64,000 bases of DNA from Bifidobacterium tibiigranuli (GTDB taxonomy: Bacteria > Actinomycetota > Actinomycetes > Actinomycetales > Bifidobacteriaceae): positions 1 through 64,000 of the forward strand of contig NZ_QLZA01000001.1 of the NCBI RefSeq assembly GCF_009371885.1, in the 5' to 3' direction. Below are positions 16,495-24,799 of this stretch, piece by piece. Under the pieces are notes generated by a model. It was not told the DNA's origin and did no database searches. It was given only the letters and a program-made list of their open reading frames with translations. The stretch's first letter is position 1. The number at the start of each line of letters is the position of its first letter. The position numbers and the translations under genes are program-made.

Positions 16495-17711
16495 GCTAAG
16501 GCTTCCATTCCCCTGTTGAACCGCTCGGCCATCACATTGATTGAGTGCGCGTCGAGGCGTCGCAGGGAGGCTCTCGCAAGAGTTTGTGCCAGCCCTGAGC
16601 GCAGGGTTGCCAGCCATTGGTCCGCATAGCTTCGGGTCGCTCCGAAGAGTTTAAGGCTGTCAGCTGACAGCAGTTTGCCCGTGGTTATCGCTGCGTCTCC
16701 GAACAATGAGAGCTGATGCATATCTGGCGAATCGGCCTCGTAGGGTTCCGGATTCATGTCGAATGCAGGGGCGAGCTGCCATGCACGCCCTATACGCAGG
16801 TATCCGTGATTGCGCAGATGATCGTCGAGATTGCCGATGGCCGCACCGAACATGGCTCTGCGCCACAGTTCGACAGTGTCTGCGCCGATCCTGCGGGTGA
16901 ATTCCGCCAGATCGAGCCAGTCGCCGCCTTCGCCGTCGGTACTATCGAGCGCGGTCATCGCCGACATGTACGGGATTCGTTCCATTTCCTCAATGCTCGG
17001 CGCAGATTTGCGGTCAAAGCGTTTGATCAGCAGCACGGTTCGATGCTGTTCATTGGCATCTTTCACAGTGATGGTCCGGTGCTCAGGCACATTGATGCCT
17101 ATGAGCCGCGCGATTTCGAGAGTTACCGCCTCCCAACCGATAACATCCCACGCGTCGCCATTCGGCTTGGGAAACTTCGCTAGCCACAGCGCGTTGCGGT
17201 CGAACACGGAAGCCTTTGGTCGGGCGCCGCCTAGGGATCCGGTCGCACGATAGAGCCGACGCAGCGAAATGTCACTTACATCGCGATTCTGCTCCACCGC
17301 GTCTGCGGTGTTCAGCAGCTCTGGCATATTGGCCAGCACCGGCACCCCTTCGTCGCCGGCCACCGGTTTGCCATCGATGATGAAGCGCACGGCACCCTGT
17401 CGGGTCAAATCGTTCACACCGAAAAGATATTCCGATTCGCTCACGCGCGTGCGGTTGAGACTGCGTGCGAACACTTTTCGGCCCCACCTATCCGGTGCCG
17501 AATCTGAGAACTGGCCTAATCCGGAGAAATAGAACGGTGCCAACGAGCGGGGCATTGAGGGGAACATGTCGAAGGCTTGCGGGTTCGTGACATAATCCGC
17601 TGCGTAGCGGAACGACAAATCATTACCAGTGGCATACAGCGTCCCGGCGGGCGCTTCCTTGCCTGAATCCAAGGTGACCAGCACTGTCGCTTCAATGGTT
17701 TTCTTAGCCAT
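16491..17711 (-). CDS. hipA: HipA-family serine/threonine kinase toxin
   Basis: This 406-residue protein has the HipA order: N-terminal beta domain with 'LGQFSDSAPDRWGRK', the P-loop-like 'ATGSLGGARPKASV' carrying the autophosphorylation serine, 'LWLAKFPKP' with the ATP lysine, catalytic 'GNLDDHLRNHG' and metal-binding 'LAPAFDMNP'. All key motifs are intact, so the kinase is probably active. HipA of E. coli phosphorylates glutamyl-tRNA synthetase and halts growth; the target here is unknown. It lies 5 bases after hipB and overlaps a DNA glycosylase gene. Confidence 0.9.
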   Translation of the reverse strand: MAKKTIEATVLVTLDSGKEAPAGTLYATGNDLSFRYAADYVTNPQAFDMFPSMPRSLAPFYFSGLGQFSDSAPDRWGRKVFARSLNRTRVSESEYLFGVNDLTRQGAVRFIIDGKPVAGDEGVPVLANMPELLNTADAVEQNRDVSDISLRRLYRATGSLGGARPKASVFDRNALWLAKFPKPNGDAWDVIGWEAVTLEIARLIGINVPEHRTITVKDANEQHRTVLLIKRFDRKSAPSIEEMERIPYMSAMTALDSTDGEGGDWLDLAEFTRRIGADTVELWRRAMFGAAIGNLDDHLRNHGYLRIGRAWQLAPAFDMNPEPYEADSPDMHQLSLFGDAAITTGKLLSADSLKLFGATRSYADQWLATLRSGLAQTLARASLRRLDAHSINVMAERFNRGMEALA

Positions 17712-17716
17712 ATCCC

Positions 17717-18010
17717 TTACCTCCGGACGCGCTTGGGGAGCTGCTCGTTGGCTCGGAGCCGGCCGAGGTCGGTTCGGTAGGGGTCGCTTGCCGTCACGAT
17801 GGCATCGGCGAGCTGCAGCACGCGTGCGATGGCGAGCATCGAATCCGAACGCACAGCCTTGCCTTGTTCGAGGTTCGCCACTGTGGTCGGGCTTACTCCG
17901 GCGCGCTGCGCCACGTCGGCGATAGTCAGCAGCAGCAGTTTGCGCTGCTGCGAAAACCGTTCGCCTATGATACGCAGATCGCGTTTCACCGTAGTGGGCA
18001 CGTATCGCAT
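17717..18010 (-). CDS. hipB: HipB-type antitoxin, XRE helix-turn-helix
   Basis: This 97-residue protein contains the XRE HTH 'LTIADVAQRAGVSPTTVANLEQGK'. It precedes hipA by 5 bases. HipB proteins bind HipA and repress the operon from upstream operators. The C-terminal end is basic ('NEQLPKRVRR') rather than the hydrophobic tail of E. coli HipB. Confidence 0.85.
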   Translation of the reverse strand: MRYVPTTVKRDLRIIGERFSQQRKLLLLTIADVAQRAGVSPTTVANLEQGKAVRSDSMLAIARVLQLADAIVTASDPYRTDLGRLRANEQLPKRVRR

Positions 18011-18039
18011 TGCATCCTCGCTTATCGTTGGTACTTAAT

Positions 18040-18075
18040 AGCTAAACGCTAATAACCATTAGTATACTAGATATT
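18040..18075. promoter_or_regulatory. AT-rich repeats upstream of hipB, candidate operator
   Basis: CTAAT (18049-18053) and ATTAG (18058-18062) form an inverted repeat around AACC, with further TAGC/GCTA half-sites at 18039-18050. The stretch is much more AT-rich than its surroundings and holds the presumed hipBA promoter. The DNA from here to 18238 shows no gene. Confidence 0.4.
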
Positions 18076-18238
18076 AAAACTATATATCTTCGATATCAAG
18101 TACCTGTCATATTTCTAAAAGATGCAACGAATAAGGCAGGTAGATGCCAACAGACCTTGGAACCTACCACAGATAGGCGCGATGGGTGTATGTGGGATCA
18201 CATGGATTGCGCGAGGCGGATTTCGAAAGCTGCCCGCG

Positions 18239-18745
18239 TCACGCCGCCGTGCGTTGCTCCTTGGTGACGGCGGTGACGGTCTTTGCGGCTGATAGGCGTT
18301 CGCGGGCCTGGCAATCGGCGCACAGCCCGTGCAGCACGAGGTCGCCAGAATCGACCTGGAATCCCTGATTCGCCGCGGCAGCGACGTCGGCGTCGTTGAC
18401 CGGGAGAATGTCGAGGTCGAAGATGCGGCCGCATTGGCGGCACACCATATGCGCGTGCGGATAGCGCTGCCCCGTGTCGTAGATCACGGGGCCTTCGGCC
18501 AGTGCTATTTTGCGTACGATGCCCAGTTCGGCGAACAGATCCAGCGTGGCGTACACGGTCGGCAGCGAGATGCCGGGCATTGTGTCTTCGAGCCGCTGCT
18601 GCACAGCTACGGCGCTCAGATGCTGGGGGGAGGAGGCGACGATGCGGTAGATAAGCTGGCGCTGCGGGGTGTTGCGCAGCCCGCGATCGTGCAGCAGGCT
18701 ATCGAGATCGCGCGCCCCGCGCCGTTCCTTCAGTTCCGTGTTCAT
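18239..18745 (-). CDS. Fur-family metal-dependent regulator (Fur/PerR/Zur type)
   Basis: This 168-residue protein starts MNTELKERRGARDLDSLLHD, contains a winged helix ('TPQRQLIYRIVASSPQHLSAVAVQQRL', 'ISLPTVYATLDLFAELGIV'), a His-rich metal region ('YDTGQRYPHAHMVCRQCG') and two CxxC pairs (CRQC and CADC) for a structural zinc. It is divergent from a VIT-like metal transporter with an inverted repeat between them, so it probably controls that gene. Whether it senses iron, manganese, peroxide or zinc cannot be told from the sequence; Zur for the ribosomal operon is one possibility. A longer frame to 19126 is rejected as it runs through the divergent gene. Confidence 0.88.
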   Translation of the reverse strand: MNTELKERRGARDLDSLLHDRGLRNTPQRQLIYRIVASSPQHLSAVAVQQRLEDTMPGISLPTVYATLDLFAELGIVRKIALAEGPVIYDTGQRYPHAHMVCRQCGRIFDLDILPVNDADVAAAANQGFQVDSGDLVLHGLCADCQARERLSAAKTVTAVTKEQRTAA

Positions 18746-18804
18746 ATTGCCTAAGGGTACCAGCGTGTCTCCTTTATTTCCAGTGTTTCTTTTCTTTAAT
18801 TTGC

Positions 18805-18828
18805 ATCTTATTAAAAAAGACTTAAGAT
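18805..18828. promoter_or_regulatory. Fur-box-like inverted repeat between fur-type gene and VIT-like gene
   Basis: ATCTTA at 18805-18810 and TAAGAT at 18823-18828 are perfect arms 12 bases apart in an AT-rich divergent promoter region. This looks like an operator for the adjacent Fur-family protein and would control both genes. Confidence 0.6.
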
Positions 18829-18856
18829 AAAAATGAATAAAGATCGGAGGACCGAC

Positions 18857-19567
18857 ATGGTCACGGAAAACGGGATAGCTGTGGGCGCGCTCGAAATGGG
18901 CGGCGTCTCGCAGGCGCAAGGCAAGAGAATCAACGGAATGACGAACGATACTGCATCGGCTGCACATGTTGAATCTGATGGTGCGATAAACGCTGCGGAC
19001 GAAGAGAGCACGGCGGCTTGCGCCGAGAAAAGTTCGGTGTATGGGGCCGAAACGGGAGATGGGCGTGCAGTTTCGCGGAACACACGTTTTCCGCACGGCA
19101 TAAGCCATGATGCCTTCGTGCTGCAATACGTTCAGCCCGGCTTAGTGGGGCTTATCGATGGCACCGTCAGTTCGTTGGCGCCGATTTTCGCCGCCGCCAT
19201 CTCGTCCAGCTCGAGAACGGCATTCCTTGTCGGCATGGCCACTGCACTTGGCGCGGGTGTGAGCATGGGCTGGTCCGAGGCGCTTTCCGATACCGGCAAA
19301 ACCACGGGACGCGGCTCGGCCATCGTGCGCGGCGTCATAACCGGTGGAATGACGACCATCGGCGGCATCTTCCATACCCTGCCGTTCCTCATTCCCAGTC
19401 TGCGTCTGTCATTGCTCATCGCGCTCATCGTGGTCGCCATTGAGCTCTTCGTGATTGCCTGGGTCCGCAACCGCTTCCTGCATGTGCCCATGAAGAACTC
19501 CCTCCTCGTGGTGACTTTGGGCGGTGCCATCGTGCTCGCCATAGGAATGCTGCTCGGCGTGAGCTGA
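18857..19567 (+). CDS. VIT1/CCC1-like membrane metal transporter
   Basis: This 236-residue protein has a hydrophilic N-terminus of about 90 residues, then about five membrane segments beginning at 'VQPGLVGLIDGTVSSLAPIFAAAI', which matches the first helix of the VIT family (GLVDG...). It continues 'LVGMATALGAGVSMGWSEALSD' and ends in 'LVVTLGGAIVLAIGMLLGVS'. VIT proteins move Fe2+ or Mn2+ out of the cytosol. The ATG at 18857 is chosen because GGAGG is 6 bases upstream; an ATG at 18833 lies in the promoter region. Control by the divergent Fur-family regulator is inferred. Confidence 0.75.
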   Translation: MVTENGIAVGALEMGGVSQAQGKRINGMTNDTASAAHVESDGAINAADEESTAACAEKSSVYGAETGDGRAVSRNTRFPHGISHDAFVLQYVQPGLVGLIDGTVSSLAPIFAAAISSSSRTAFLVGMATALGAGVSMGWSEALSDTGKTTGRGSAIVRGVITGGMTTIGGIFHTLPFLIPSLRLSLLIALIVVAIELFVIAWVRNRFLHVPMKNSLLVVTLGGAIVLAIGMLLGVS

Positions 19568-19698
19568 CTCGGCTTCGTATACTTAGGGCGTGCGTTGAGA
19601 TTACGTAGGGATGCTGTAGCGGCAAACGCCGTAGCCCCCAATGCCGCGACCTTACACGTCACAGCCTTAAATGTCATAGCGGCGACGAAGATGGAGGC

Positions 19699-20079
19699 AT
19701 GAGTATTGCAATCAAGCGCATTTATGATGCTGTAGATGACTCTGCTGACAGTGACGACGGCTATCGGGTTCTTGTTGACCGGCTTTGGCCTCGGGGCATA
19801 TCGAAGGTCAAGGCTGGCCTCGATCTGTGGCTTAAGGAGGCCGGGCCATCGACGGAGCTGCGTAAATGGTTCGGGCACGATCCTGAGCGTTTCGAGGAAT
19901 TCCGCGCTCGGTATGTTCAGGAATTGGATGACAATCCGGCGGTCGGCGATCTGTTGGACATATGCAGAACGCACGACGTGGTGACCTTGCTGTATGGGGC
20001 GAAGGACCCGGAGCATAATCAGGCCGTGGTGCTGCGCGACTATCTTAATGCGGCGCTGGGGCAGACGGAAGGGGAGTAG
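19699..20079 (+). CDS. DUF488-family protein (YeaO-like)
   Basis: This 126-residue protein carries the DUF488 pattern: 'IKRIYDAVDDSADSDDGYRVLVDRLWPRGISK', 'DLWLKEAGPSTELRKWFGHD' and 'VTLLYGAKDPEHNQAVVLRDYL'. The family is widespread, with no settled function. GGAGG lies just before the ATG. The next gene begins 4 bases after its stop, so the two are probably co-transcribed. Confidence 0.85.
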   Translation: MSIAIKRIYDAVDDSADSDDGYRVLVDRLWPRGISKVKAGLDLWLKEAGPSTELRKWFGHDPERFEEFRARYVQELDDNPAVGDLLDICRTHDVVTLLYGAKDPEHNQAVVLRDYLNAALGQTEGE

Positions 20080-20083
20080 CGCA

Positions 20084-20647
20084 ATGGTTCCGGATGTATG
20101 CAGCTCGGGCAGCAACTACGACGCCGGCAGTCTGGACGCTCGGCCACACGCCGCCCGATTCCGCATAACCGGCGAAGTTGGCACAACTGACGCGACTGAT
20201 GCCGTTGGCGCAACCGACACCGCTGACGGTACTGCAACAACCGATGTCAAGACTGCACAGAACGCGCGCGAGCAATCGGTCAGGCGGTATTTCGCGATGT
20301 GGAAGACCCGCGATTTCAGCGATCTTGACAAGCTGTTCGCACGCGATTGCCGCTATGAGGAGTGCTATGGACCGGTCTATCGGGGATTGGAGCAAATGCA
20401 TCGATGGATCAGCGATATGCTCGCCAAGCAGATAGTCGATTCGTGGGATATTCATGAGATGAGGCATGGTATGAATCCGTTGGGGCTGCCGATGTTGACG
20501 GTGACGTGGACGTTCAGCGGGCGTGAAAAGGAATCGTATATATTCGACGGCGTATCCATCATCGAGTTCAATGACAAAGGATACATGAGCCGAGTACGTG
20601 AGTTCGAAGCCCAGCACGACCGGGTGTTCCCTTACGACGACAAGTGA
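20084..20647 (+). CDS. NTF2-like (SnoaL-type) domain protein
   Basis: This 187-residue protein has a low-complexity Thr/Ala/Asp-rich N-terminus (about 1-60), then a single NTF2-like domain: 'SVRRYFAMWKTRDFSDLDKLFARDCRYEEC', 'YRGLEQMHRWISDML' and 'VTWTFSGREKESYIFDGVSII'. Such domains bind small hydrophobic ligands or act as hydratases/cyclases; no catalytic set is clear here. The ATG at 20084 follows GGGGAG. Confidence 0.75.
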   Translation: MVPDVCSSGSNYDAGSLDARPHAARFRITGEVGTTDATDAVGATDTADGTATTDVKTAQNAREQSVRRYFAMWKTRDFSDLDKLFARDCRYEECYGPVYRGLEQMHRWISDMLAKQIVDSWDIHEMRHGMNPLGLPMLTVTWTFSGREKESYIFDGVSIIEFNDKGYMSRVREFEAQHDRVFPYDDK

Positions 20648-20701
20648 CAGATGGCGGGCATTTGCCAATAGGATCATCTGCACAATGCATGTTTTCCAAA
20701 A

Positions 20702-20722
20702 CTTGAGTCTTAAGCACTCAAG
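20702..20722. promoter_or_regulatory. HAIR operator (HspR binding site) upstream of hsp20
   Basis: CTTGAGT-N7-ACTCAAG is a perfect match to the HspR-associated inverted repeat of Actinobacteria. A further ACTCAAG half-site lies at 20731-20737. It is 177 bases before hsp20, implying a long leader or a promoter between. HspR, not encoded in this window, should repress hsp20 until heat stress. Confidence 0.9.
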
Positions 20723-20898
20723 TTTTGTTCACTCAAGGTAAAACTCGGGAAGATGCTTACTCCTGACTCGGTTGAACACAGTGAAAGGAACACACGGGAG
20801 CTCCCCTGAAGGGACTCCGGAAGCGGCGGTGAAGGTGGCCGGCAGCGATGTCGGGCGTTTGACCAGCTGTTTCCCTCGTAATGCAAGGAGTATTGATT

Positions 20899-21360
20899 AT
20901 GGCTATGTTTCCGTCACTGATGAATGACTCGATGTTCACGGATCTCTTCGACGATCCCTTCTTCTCGCAATGGCGCGAACTGCCGTCTCGCGTGAGCGGC
21001 GCGGCCGCGTCCGGCGACATGATGAAGACCGACGTGCGCGAAAGCGACAAGTCCTATGACGTCGACATCGACATGCCCGGCTTCAACAAGGACGATATCG
21101 CAATCGAGCTGCATGAGGGATATCTCACCGTGTCCGCGCACAAGGATGAGAACCACGAGGACAAGGATGAGAAGAGCGGCAAGTGGCTGCGCCGCGAGCG
21201 TTATGTCGGCTCGTGCTCGCGCAGCTTCTATGTCGGCGATGCGGTCAAGGAATCCGACATCCATGCCAGTTACAAGGACGGCACGCTGAGCCTCGCGATT
21301 GCGAAGGTCGAGCCGAAGCCGCAGGTCGAAGCCAAGCATCAGATCGCCATTGAGAGCTGA
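20899..21360 (+). CDS. hsp20: Small heat-shock protein, Hsp20 family
   Basis: This 153-residue protein starts MAMFPSLMNDSMFTDLFDDP and has an alpha-crystallin domain from 'MMKTDVRESDKSYDVDIDMPGF' to 'YKDGTLSLAIAKVEPK'. It is an ATP-independent holdase that binds unfolding proteins. The ATG at 20899 follows AAGGAG by 8 bases. The HAIR site upstream points to HspR control. A terminator follows the gene. Confidence 0.93.
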   Translation: MAMFPSLMNDSMFTDLFDDPFFSQWRELPSRVSGAAASGDMMKTDVRESDKSYDVDIDMPGFNKDDIAIELHEGYLTVSAHKDENHEDKDEKSGKWLRRERYVGSCSRSFYVGDAVKESDIHASYKDGTLSLAIAKVEPKPQVEAKHQIAIES

Positions 21361-21393
21361 TGCGTGAGCCGCAGCTTTCGGGCTGCACATGAT

Positions 21394-21434
21394 AAGGCCG
21401 TGTTAGCACGGGTTTCCTGTACCGACACGGCCTT
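21394..21434 (+). terminator. Intrinsic terminator after hsp20
   Basis: AAGGCCGTGT (21394-21403) pairs with ACACGGCCTT (21425-21434), followed by CTGTTTGTGT. It lies 33 bases after the hsp20 stop. Confidence 0.8.
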
Positions 21435-21443
21435 CTGTTTGTG

Positions 21444-21708
21444 TCACGAAAGGGGCACCGTTGAGTGCGGTTATGCCCCTTTCGTGACGCTTATTTGAGC
21501 TAAGAGGCGCAAAAGGGGCATAGCTGCCCGGATAATGCCCTTTTCGTGACGCTAAGTTGGGTCTATGCCCAAACGTGGTGGCAGTCCAGGGACTCTGTCT
21601 CGTTTACGACATTAACTGGGGCTAGATGTCACGAACGAGACAGAGTCCGCTGAACTATGCCTCGTTTACGACAATTAACTCGGATAAATTTCACAAACGA
21701 GACAGAGT
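21444..21708. repeat. Array of alternating complementary arms in convergent gap
   Basis: Arm A (TCACGAAAGGGGCA, 21444-21457) pairs with A' (TGCCCCTTTCGTGA, 21474-21487). A second A-like arm (AAAGGGGCA, 21512-21520) can pair with that same A' or with the next A' (ATGCCCTTTTCGTGA). Then arm B (GGACTCTGTCTCGTT, near 21588-21603) pairs with B' (AACGAGACAGAGTCC), and a second B' copy (AAACGAGACAGAGT) ends the array near 21708. Loops share TTTCGTGACGCTAA-like sequence. The array separates hsp20 from a convergent lipoprotein gene. No reading frame is credible here. Confidence 0.7.
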
Positions 21709-21751
21709 GCGGAGGACTGGTAGAATCCGCAGGATACAGACACTACAGACG

Positions 21752-23389
21752 CTACTTACGCAGCTTCTGGTATTCGGGCACGCCCATGTAGCTGAACGAC
21801 ACGTTCTTGACGTTTTTGCCGGCGGCCGCGTTGACATTCGCGTACCAGAGCGGAATCACCGGCAGATCCTTGAACAGCAGCTCCTGGGCCTGATGGTAGT
21901 AGCCGATTGCACCACCCAGCGTGGTCTGCCGGGCGGCCTGGGCGAGCAAGCCATCGAAGGCTGCGCTCTTGTAATCCCCGTTGTTCAGGCCCTTGCCATC
22001 TGCTGCCGTGGAAGAATAGGCCTGCACCAAATAGCCTTCGGGATGCGGATAGTCGGATTGCAGGCCTTGCAGGAAGGCTGCGCCGATGGTGCGATTCTGA
22101 ATCGCGCCGGTCAGCTCCTTCTGCGTGGGGAAGGCGTAGGGCTCGCTCTTGATTCCCAGTGCATTCCCGATGGAATTGGCGATTGCCTCGACCCACGGCT
22201 TAGTGCCGCTGTCGGCGCTGTAGGCCAGCCGGAATGTGCCGTCCCACGGGGCTATCGCATCAGCCTGCTTCCAGAGCTCCTTCGCCTTGGCGGCATCGTG
22301 ATTGAGCACGTCGGCTCCGGCGAGGCTCGTGCTGTGTCCAACGATGGTCGGCGCGGTGAAATCGGTCGCCTGGGTGGCTGTGTTGTGCAGCACCTTCGTG
22401 ATGATGGTGGCGCGGTCAACGGCCAAGGAGATTGCGGCACGGCGCATACGGCCTTCCTCGCCGGTGAAATGCTTGAGATTCTGGGGGATGGTGAAGGATT
22501 TGAATCCGGGGCCGGGCTTGTTGAAGGCCTGCACCGAACCGTCCTTGGCATAGGTGGATAGCGCGGAGTTAGGAATCGTGTCGAGCACGTCGAGGTTGCC
22601 GCCCTGCAAATCGGCGTAGGCACTGTCCAAGTCGGTGTAGAGCCGGAAGGTCAGCCCGCCGTTCTGGGCTTTGCGCGGCCCGGTGTAGGTCTTGTTGGGT
22701 ACGAGCTCGATCTGCCGGTCGTGCGTCCATGACTTGAAACTGTAAGGTCCGTTGCCGATGGGCTTCTGCCCGAAGGCCTTGATGTCGCTGTATGCCTCTG
22801 ATGGCAGCGGCAGGAACGCCACATCGCCGACCTTGTAGGCGAAGGACGAGTCCGGGGCGGCGAGCGTCACCTTGAGCGTGGAATCATCGAGAGGGTCAAG
22901 ACCGGAAAGCTGCGCATTCTTGTCGATGCCTTTATTCTGCAGTGCATCGTAGCCTGCGATATCCGACAGGATGGAGGCTCCCATCTGCCCGTTTGCCGCA
23001 TTAGCCGCGAAGGACCACGATTTGGCGTAGGTCTTCGCAGTGATCGCCTCACCGTTGGAGAATTTCAGCCCCGGGCGCAGCTTGATCGTGTATTGCGAGG
23101 CGTCCGCGTTCGGCGTGATGGATTGGGCGTCCGCGTAGATCAGCTTGCCGCTGTTGCTGAAGGTGACCAGCCCTTCGAAAAGCTGGGTGACTACCTTCCA
23201 TCCGGCCAGATCGTTGGTGTCGCTGGGCACCAGACCTGCTGCAGGCTCGGCATCGTTGACAGTGATGACTGCCGGTCCTGATGAGGCGCTGCCGCCGCCC
23301 GAGGCCCCGCAGCCACCGAGCACCAATGCGATGCCGAGCGCTATTGCAAGCGCGGCGAATGTCTTGCCTTTTCGGACTGAAATGGTCAT
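21752..23389 (-). CDS. Oligopeptide/dipeptide ABC substrate-binding lipoprotein (family 5)
   Basis: This 545-residue protein has a lipoprotein signal ending LVLGGCGASG and a family-5 solute-binding body: 'GLVPSDTNDLAGWKVVTQLFEGLV', 'YTIKLRPGLKFSNGEAITAK', 'PIGNGPYSFKSWTHD' and 'RRAAISLAVDRATIITKVL'. It should capture peptides at the cell surface. AAGGAG lies 7 bases before the ATG. No permease or ATPase genes are adjacent, so it probably works with a transporter encoded elsewhere; the opp operon at 47-52 kb has its own binding protein. Confidence 0.9.
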   Translation of the reverse strand: MTISVRKGKTFAALAIALGIALVLGGCGASGGGSASSGPAVITVNDAEPAAGLVPSDTNDLAGWKVVTQLFEGLVTFSNSGKLIYADAQSITPNADASQYTIKLRPGLKFSNGEAITAKTYAKSWSFAANAANGQMGASILSDIAGYDALQNKGIDKNAQLSGLDPLDDSTLKVTLAAPDSSFAYKVGDVAFLPLPSEAYSDIKAFGQKPIGNGPYSFKSWTHDRQIELVPNKTYTGPRKAQNGGLTFRLYTDLDSAYADLQGGNLDVLDTIPNSALSTYAKDGSVQAFNKPGPGFKSFTIPQNLKHFTGEEGRMRRAAISLAVDRATIITKVLHNTATQATDFTAPTIVGHSTSLAGADVLNHDAAKAKELWKQADAIAPWDGTFRLAYSADSGTKPWVEAIANSIGNALGIKSEPYAFPTQKELTGAIQNRTIGAAFLQGLQSDYPHPEGYLVQAYSSTAADGKGLNNGDYKSAAFDGLLAQAARQTTLGGAIGYYHQAQELLFKDLPVIPLWYANVNAAAGKNVKNVSFSYMGVPEYQKLRK

Positions 23390-23678
23390 ATGATGCTCCT
23401 TACGCGGTTGCTCCTATGCTACCTGAGGGGTCTTCCCGTCAGTTGTCTTGCGCTATCGGCGCTGCTTATGACGGGCTGTCTGCGATGGGCTGCCTATGGG
23501 AAAATCGCCTATGCGAATTGACCGAGAGCGAGTTCCTGCGCGCCCGAATCTCCATGCTGCCTTTCCGAATGGCCTCTTTGAGTGGCCGAATGCGGGCGGA
23601 TGACGGTACAGTATGGAGTGGATAATATGAATGAATGGACGGATGGCCGCGGGGCGCGGTTTCAAGGAGGAATAGGGC

Positions 23679-24506
23679 ATGGGTATGCCATTGGATCTGT
23701 ATGTGATACGACACGGGGAGTCGGAGGCGAATGTCATCGTCAAAGCGGGGGAGGCCGGCGACAATTCCCTGTTCACGCAGGATAACGTCACGGTTCCCGA
23801 TCGCTCGTGGCGGCTGACTGCCACCGGGCGCAAACAGGCCGACTGCATCGGGCGCTGGCTGGTCTCCAAACAGCAGCTTTTCGATCGCTACTTGGTCTCG
23901 CCGTATGTGCGCACGCGCGAGACGGCGGCGACGATGGCGCTGCCGAAGGCCAAATGGGAGGAGACGCGCGTGCTGCGCGAGCGCTCTTGGGGCGAGATCA
24001 GCACAGTCACGCAGGACGAGTTTCGCACCAATTACCAGCGCAACTGGATTTTCAAGCGCACCGACCCGCTGTATTGGCGGCCGCCGGCAGGCGAATCCAT
24101 CGCCGATGTGGCCGAGAACCGTGTGCATAATCTGCTGACTTCGCTCGATCGGCGGGCCGAGGCGCAGTCGGTGGTGGTGGTCAGCCACGGCGATTTCATG
24201 CAGGCGCTTATGCTCACGCTCGAAGACCTCTCCGACGAGGAGTTCCTCAAGCGCGCCGACGCGCCCGAATGGCGCATCACGAACTGCACCTGCCTGCATT
24301 ATTCGCGCCGCGACCCACAGACCGGGCGCACCACGCATCGCGTGCGCTGGGAGCAGACCGCGCGGCCAGTGTTCGACCGGCAGACCGGGCGCTGGGAGGT
24401 CGAGGTCGAGCCGTGGCGCGAATTCCAACGCCCGCTGCTTTCCAACGGCGACCTGGTGGATGTGGTGCATTCGGTCGATCCGCATCTCTCCGGCTTGGCG
24501 CGCTGA
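23679..24506 (+). CDS. Histidine phosphatase (phosphoglycerate-mutase-like)
   Basis: This 275-residue protein has the 'LYVIRHGESEANVI' RHG motif near residue 11 as phospho-acceptor, 'SPYVRTRETAATM', and the second histidine in 'VVVVSHGDFMQALML'. It is longer than typical cofactor-dependent mutases, and its substrate-specificity region ('WRPPAGESIADVAENRVHNLL') is phosphatase-like, so a phosphatase is more likely than a glycolytic mutase. GGAGG lies upstream of the ATG. The 289-base stretch before it and the 293-base stretch after it show no gene I can support. Confidence 0.8.
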   Translation: MGMPLDLYVIRHGESEANVIVKAGEAGDNSLFTQDNVTVPDRSWRLTATGRKQADCIGRWLVSKQQLFDRYLVSPYVRTRETAATMALPKAKWEETRVLRERSWGEISTVTQDEFRTNYQRNWIFKRTDPLYWRPPAGESIADVAENRVHNLLTSLDRRAEAQSVVVVSHGDFMQALMLTLEDLSDEEFLKRADAPEWRITNCTCLHYSRRDPQTGRTTHRVRWEQTARPVFDRQTGRWEVEVEPWREFQRPLLSNGDLVDVVHSVDPHLSGLAR

Positions 24507-24799
24507 GTGCTTGTTGCCTAGGGTGCCTAGGTATAGCTGCGCCGTGCTTGAGGTGTTTAGGGCTGTTGCCTCGCATTGTTAGGCTGATGCACCCCTCCTT
24601 ACGAAGCTGCGCTTTGCTGTGCCCTCCCGCATACGCTCGGAAATAAGCCAATTGCGCCTTCATGCAAGCGATTGGAAATATGTCAGAAACGCCGATTGGC
24701 TATGGCACGGCTACAATGGCACACGATGCGCGGGCCGATTCGGGGCCTTGCGCGTAATTTCCAAATGAGAGACAGAAGAGAACAAGGAGAGGGATAGCC

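Noticed and set aside
18746..19126. N-terminal extension of the Fur-family regulator
   Set aside because: It would cross the divergent promoter and the VIT-like gene; the family start MNTELKERR lies at 18745.
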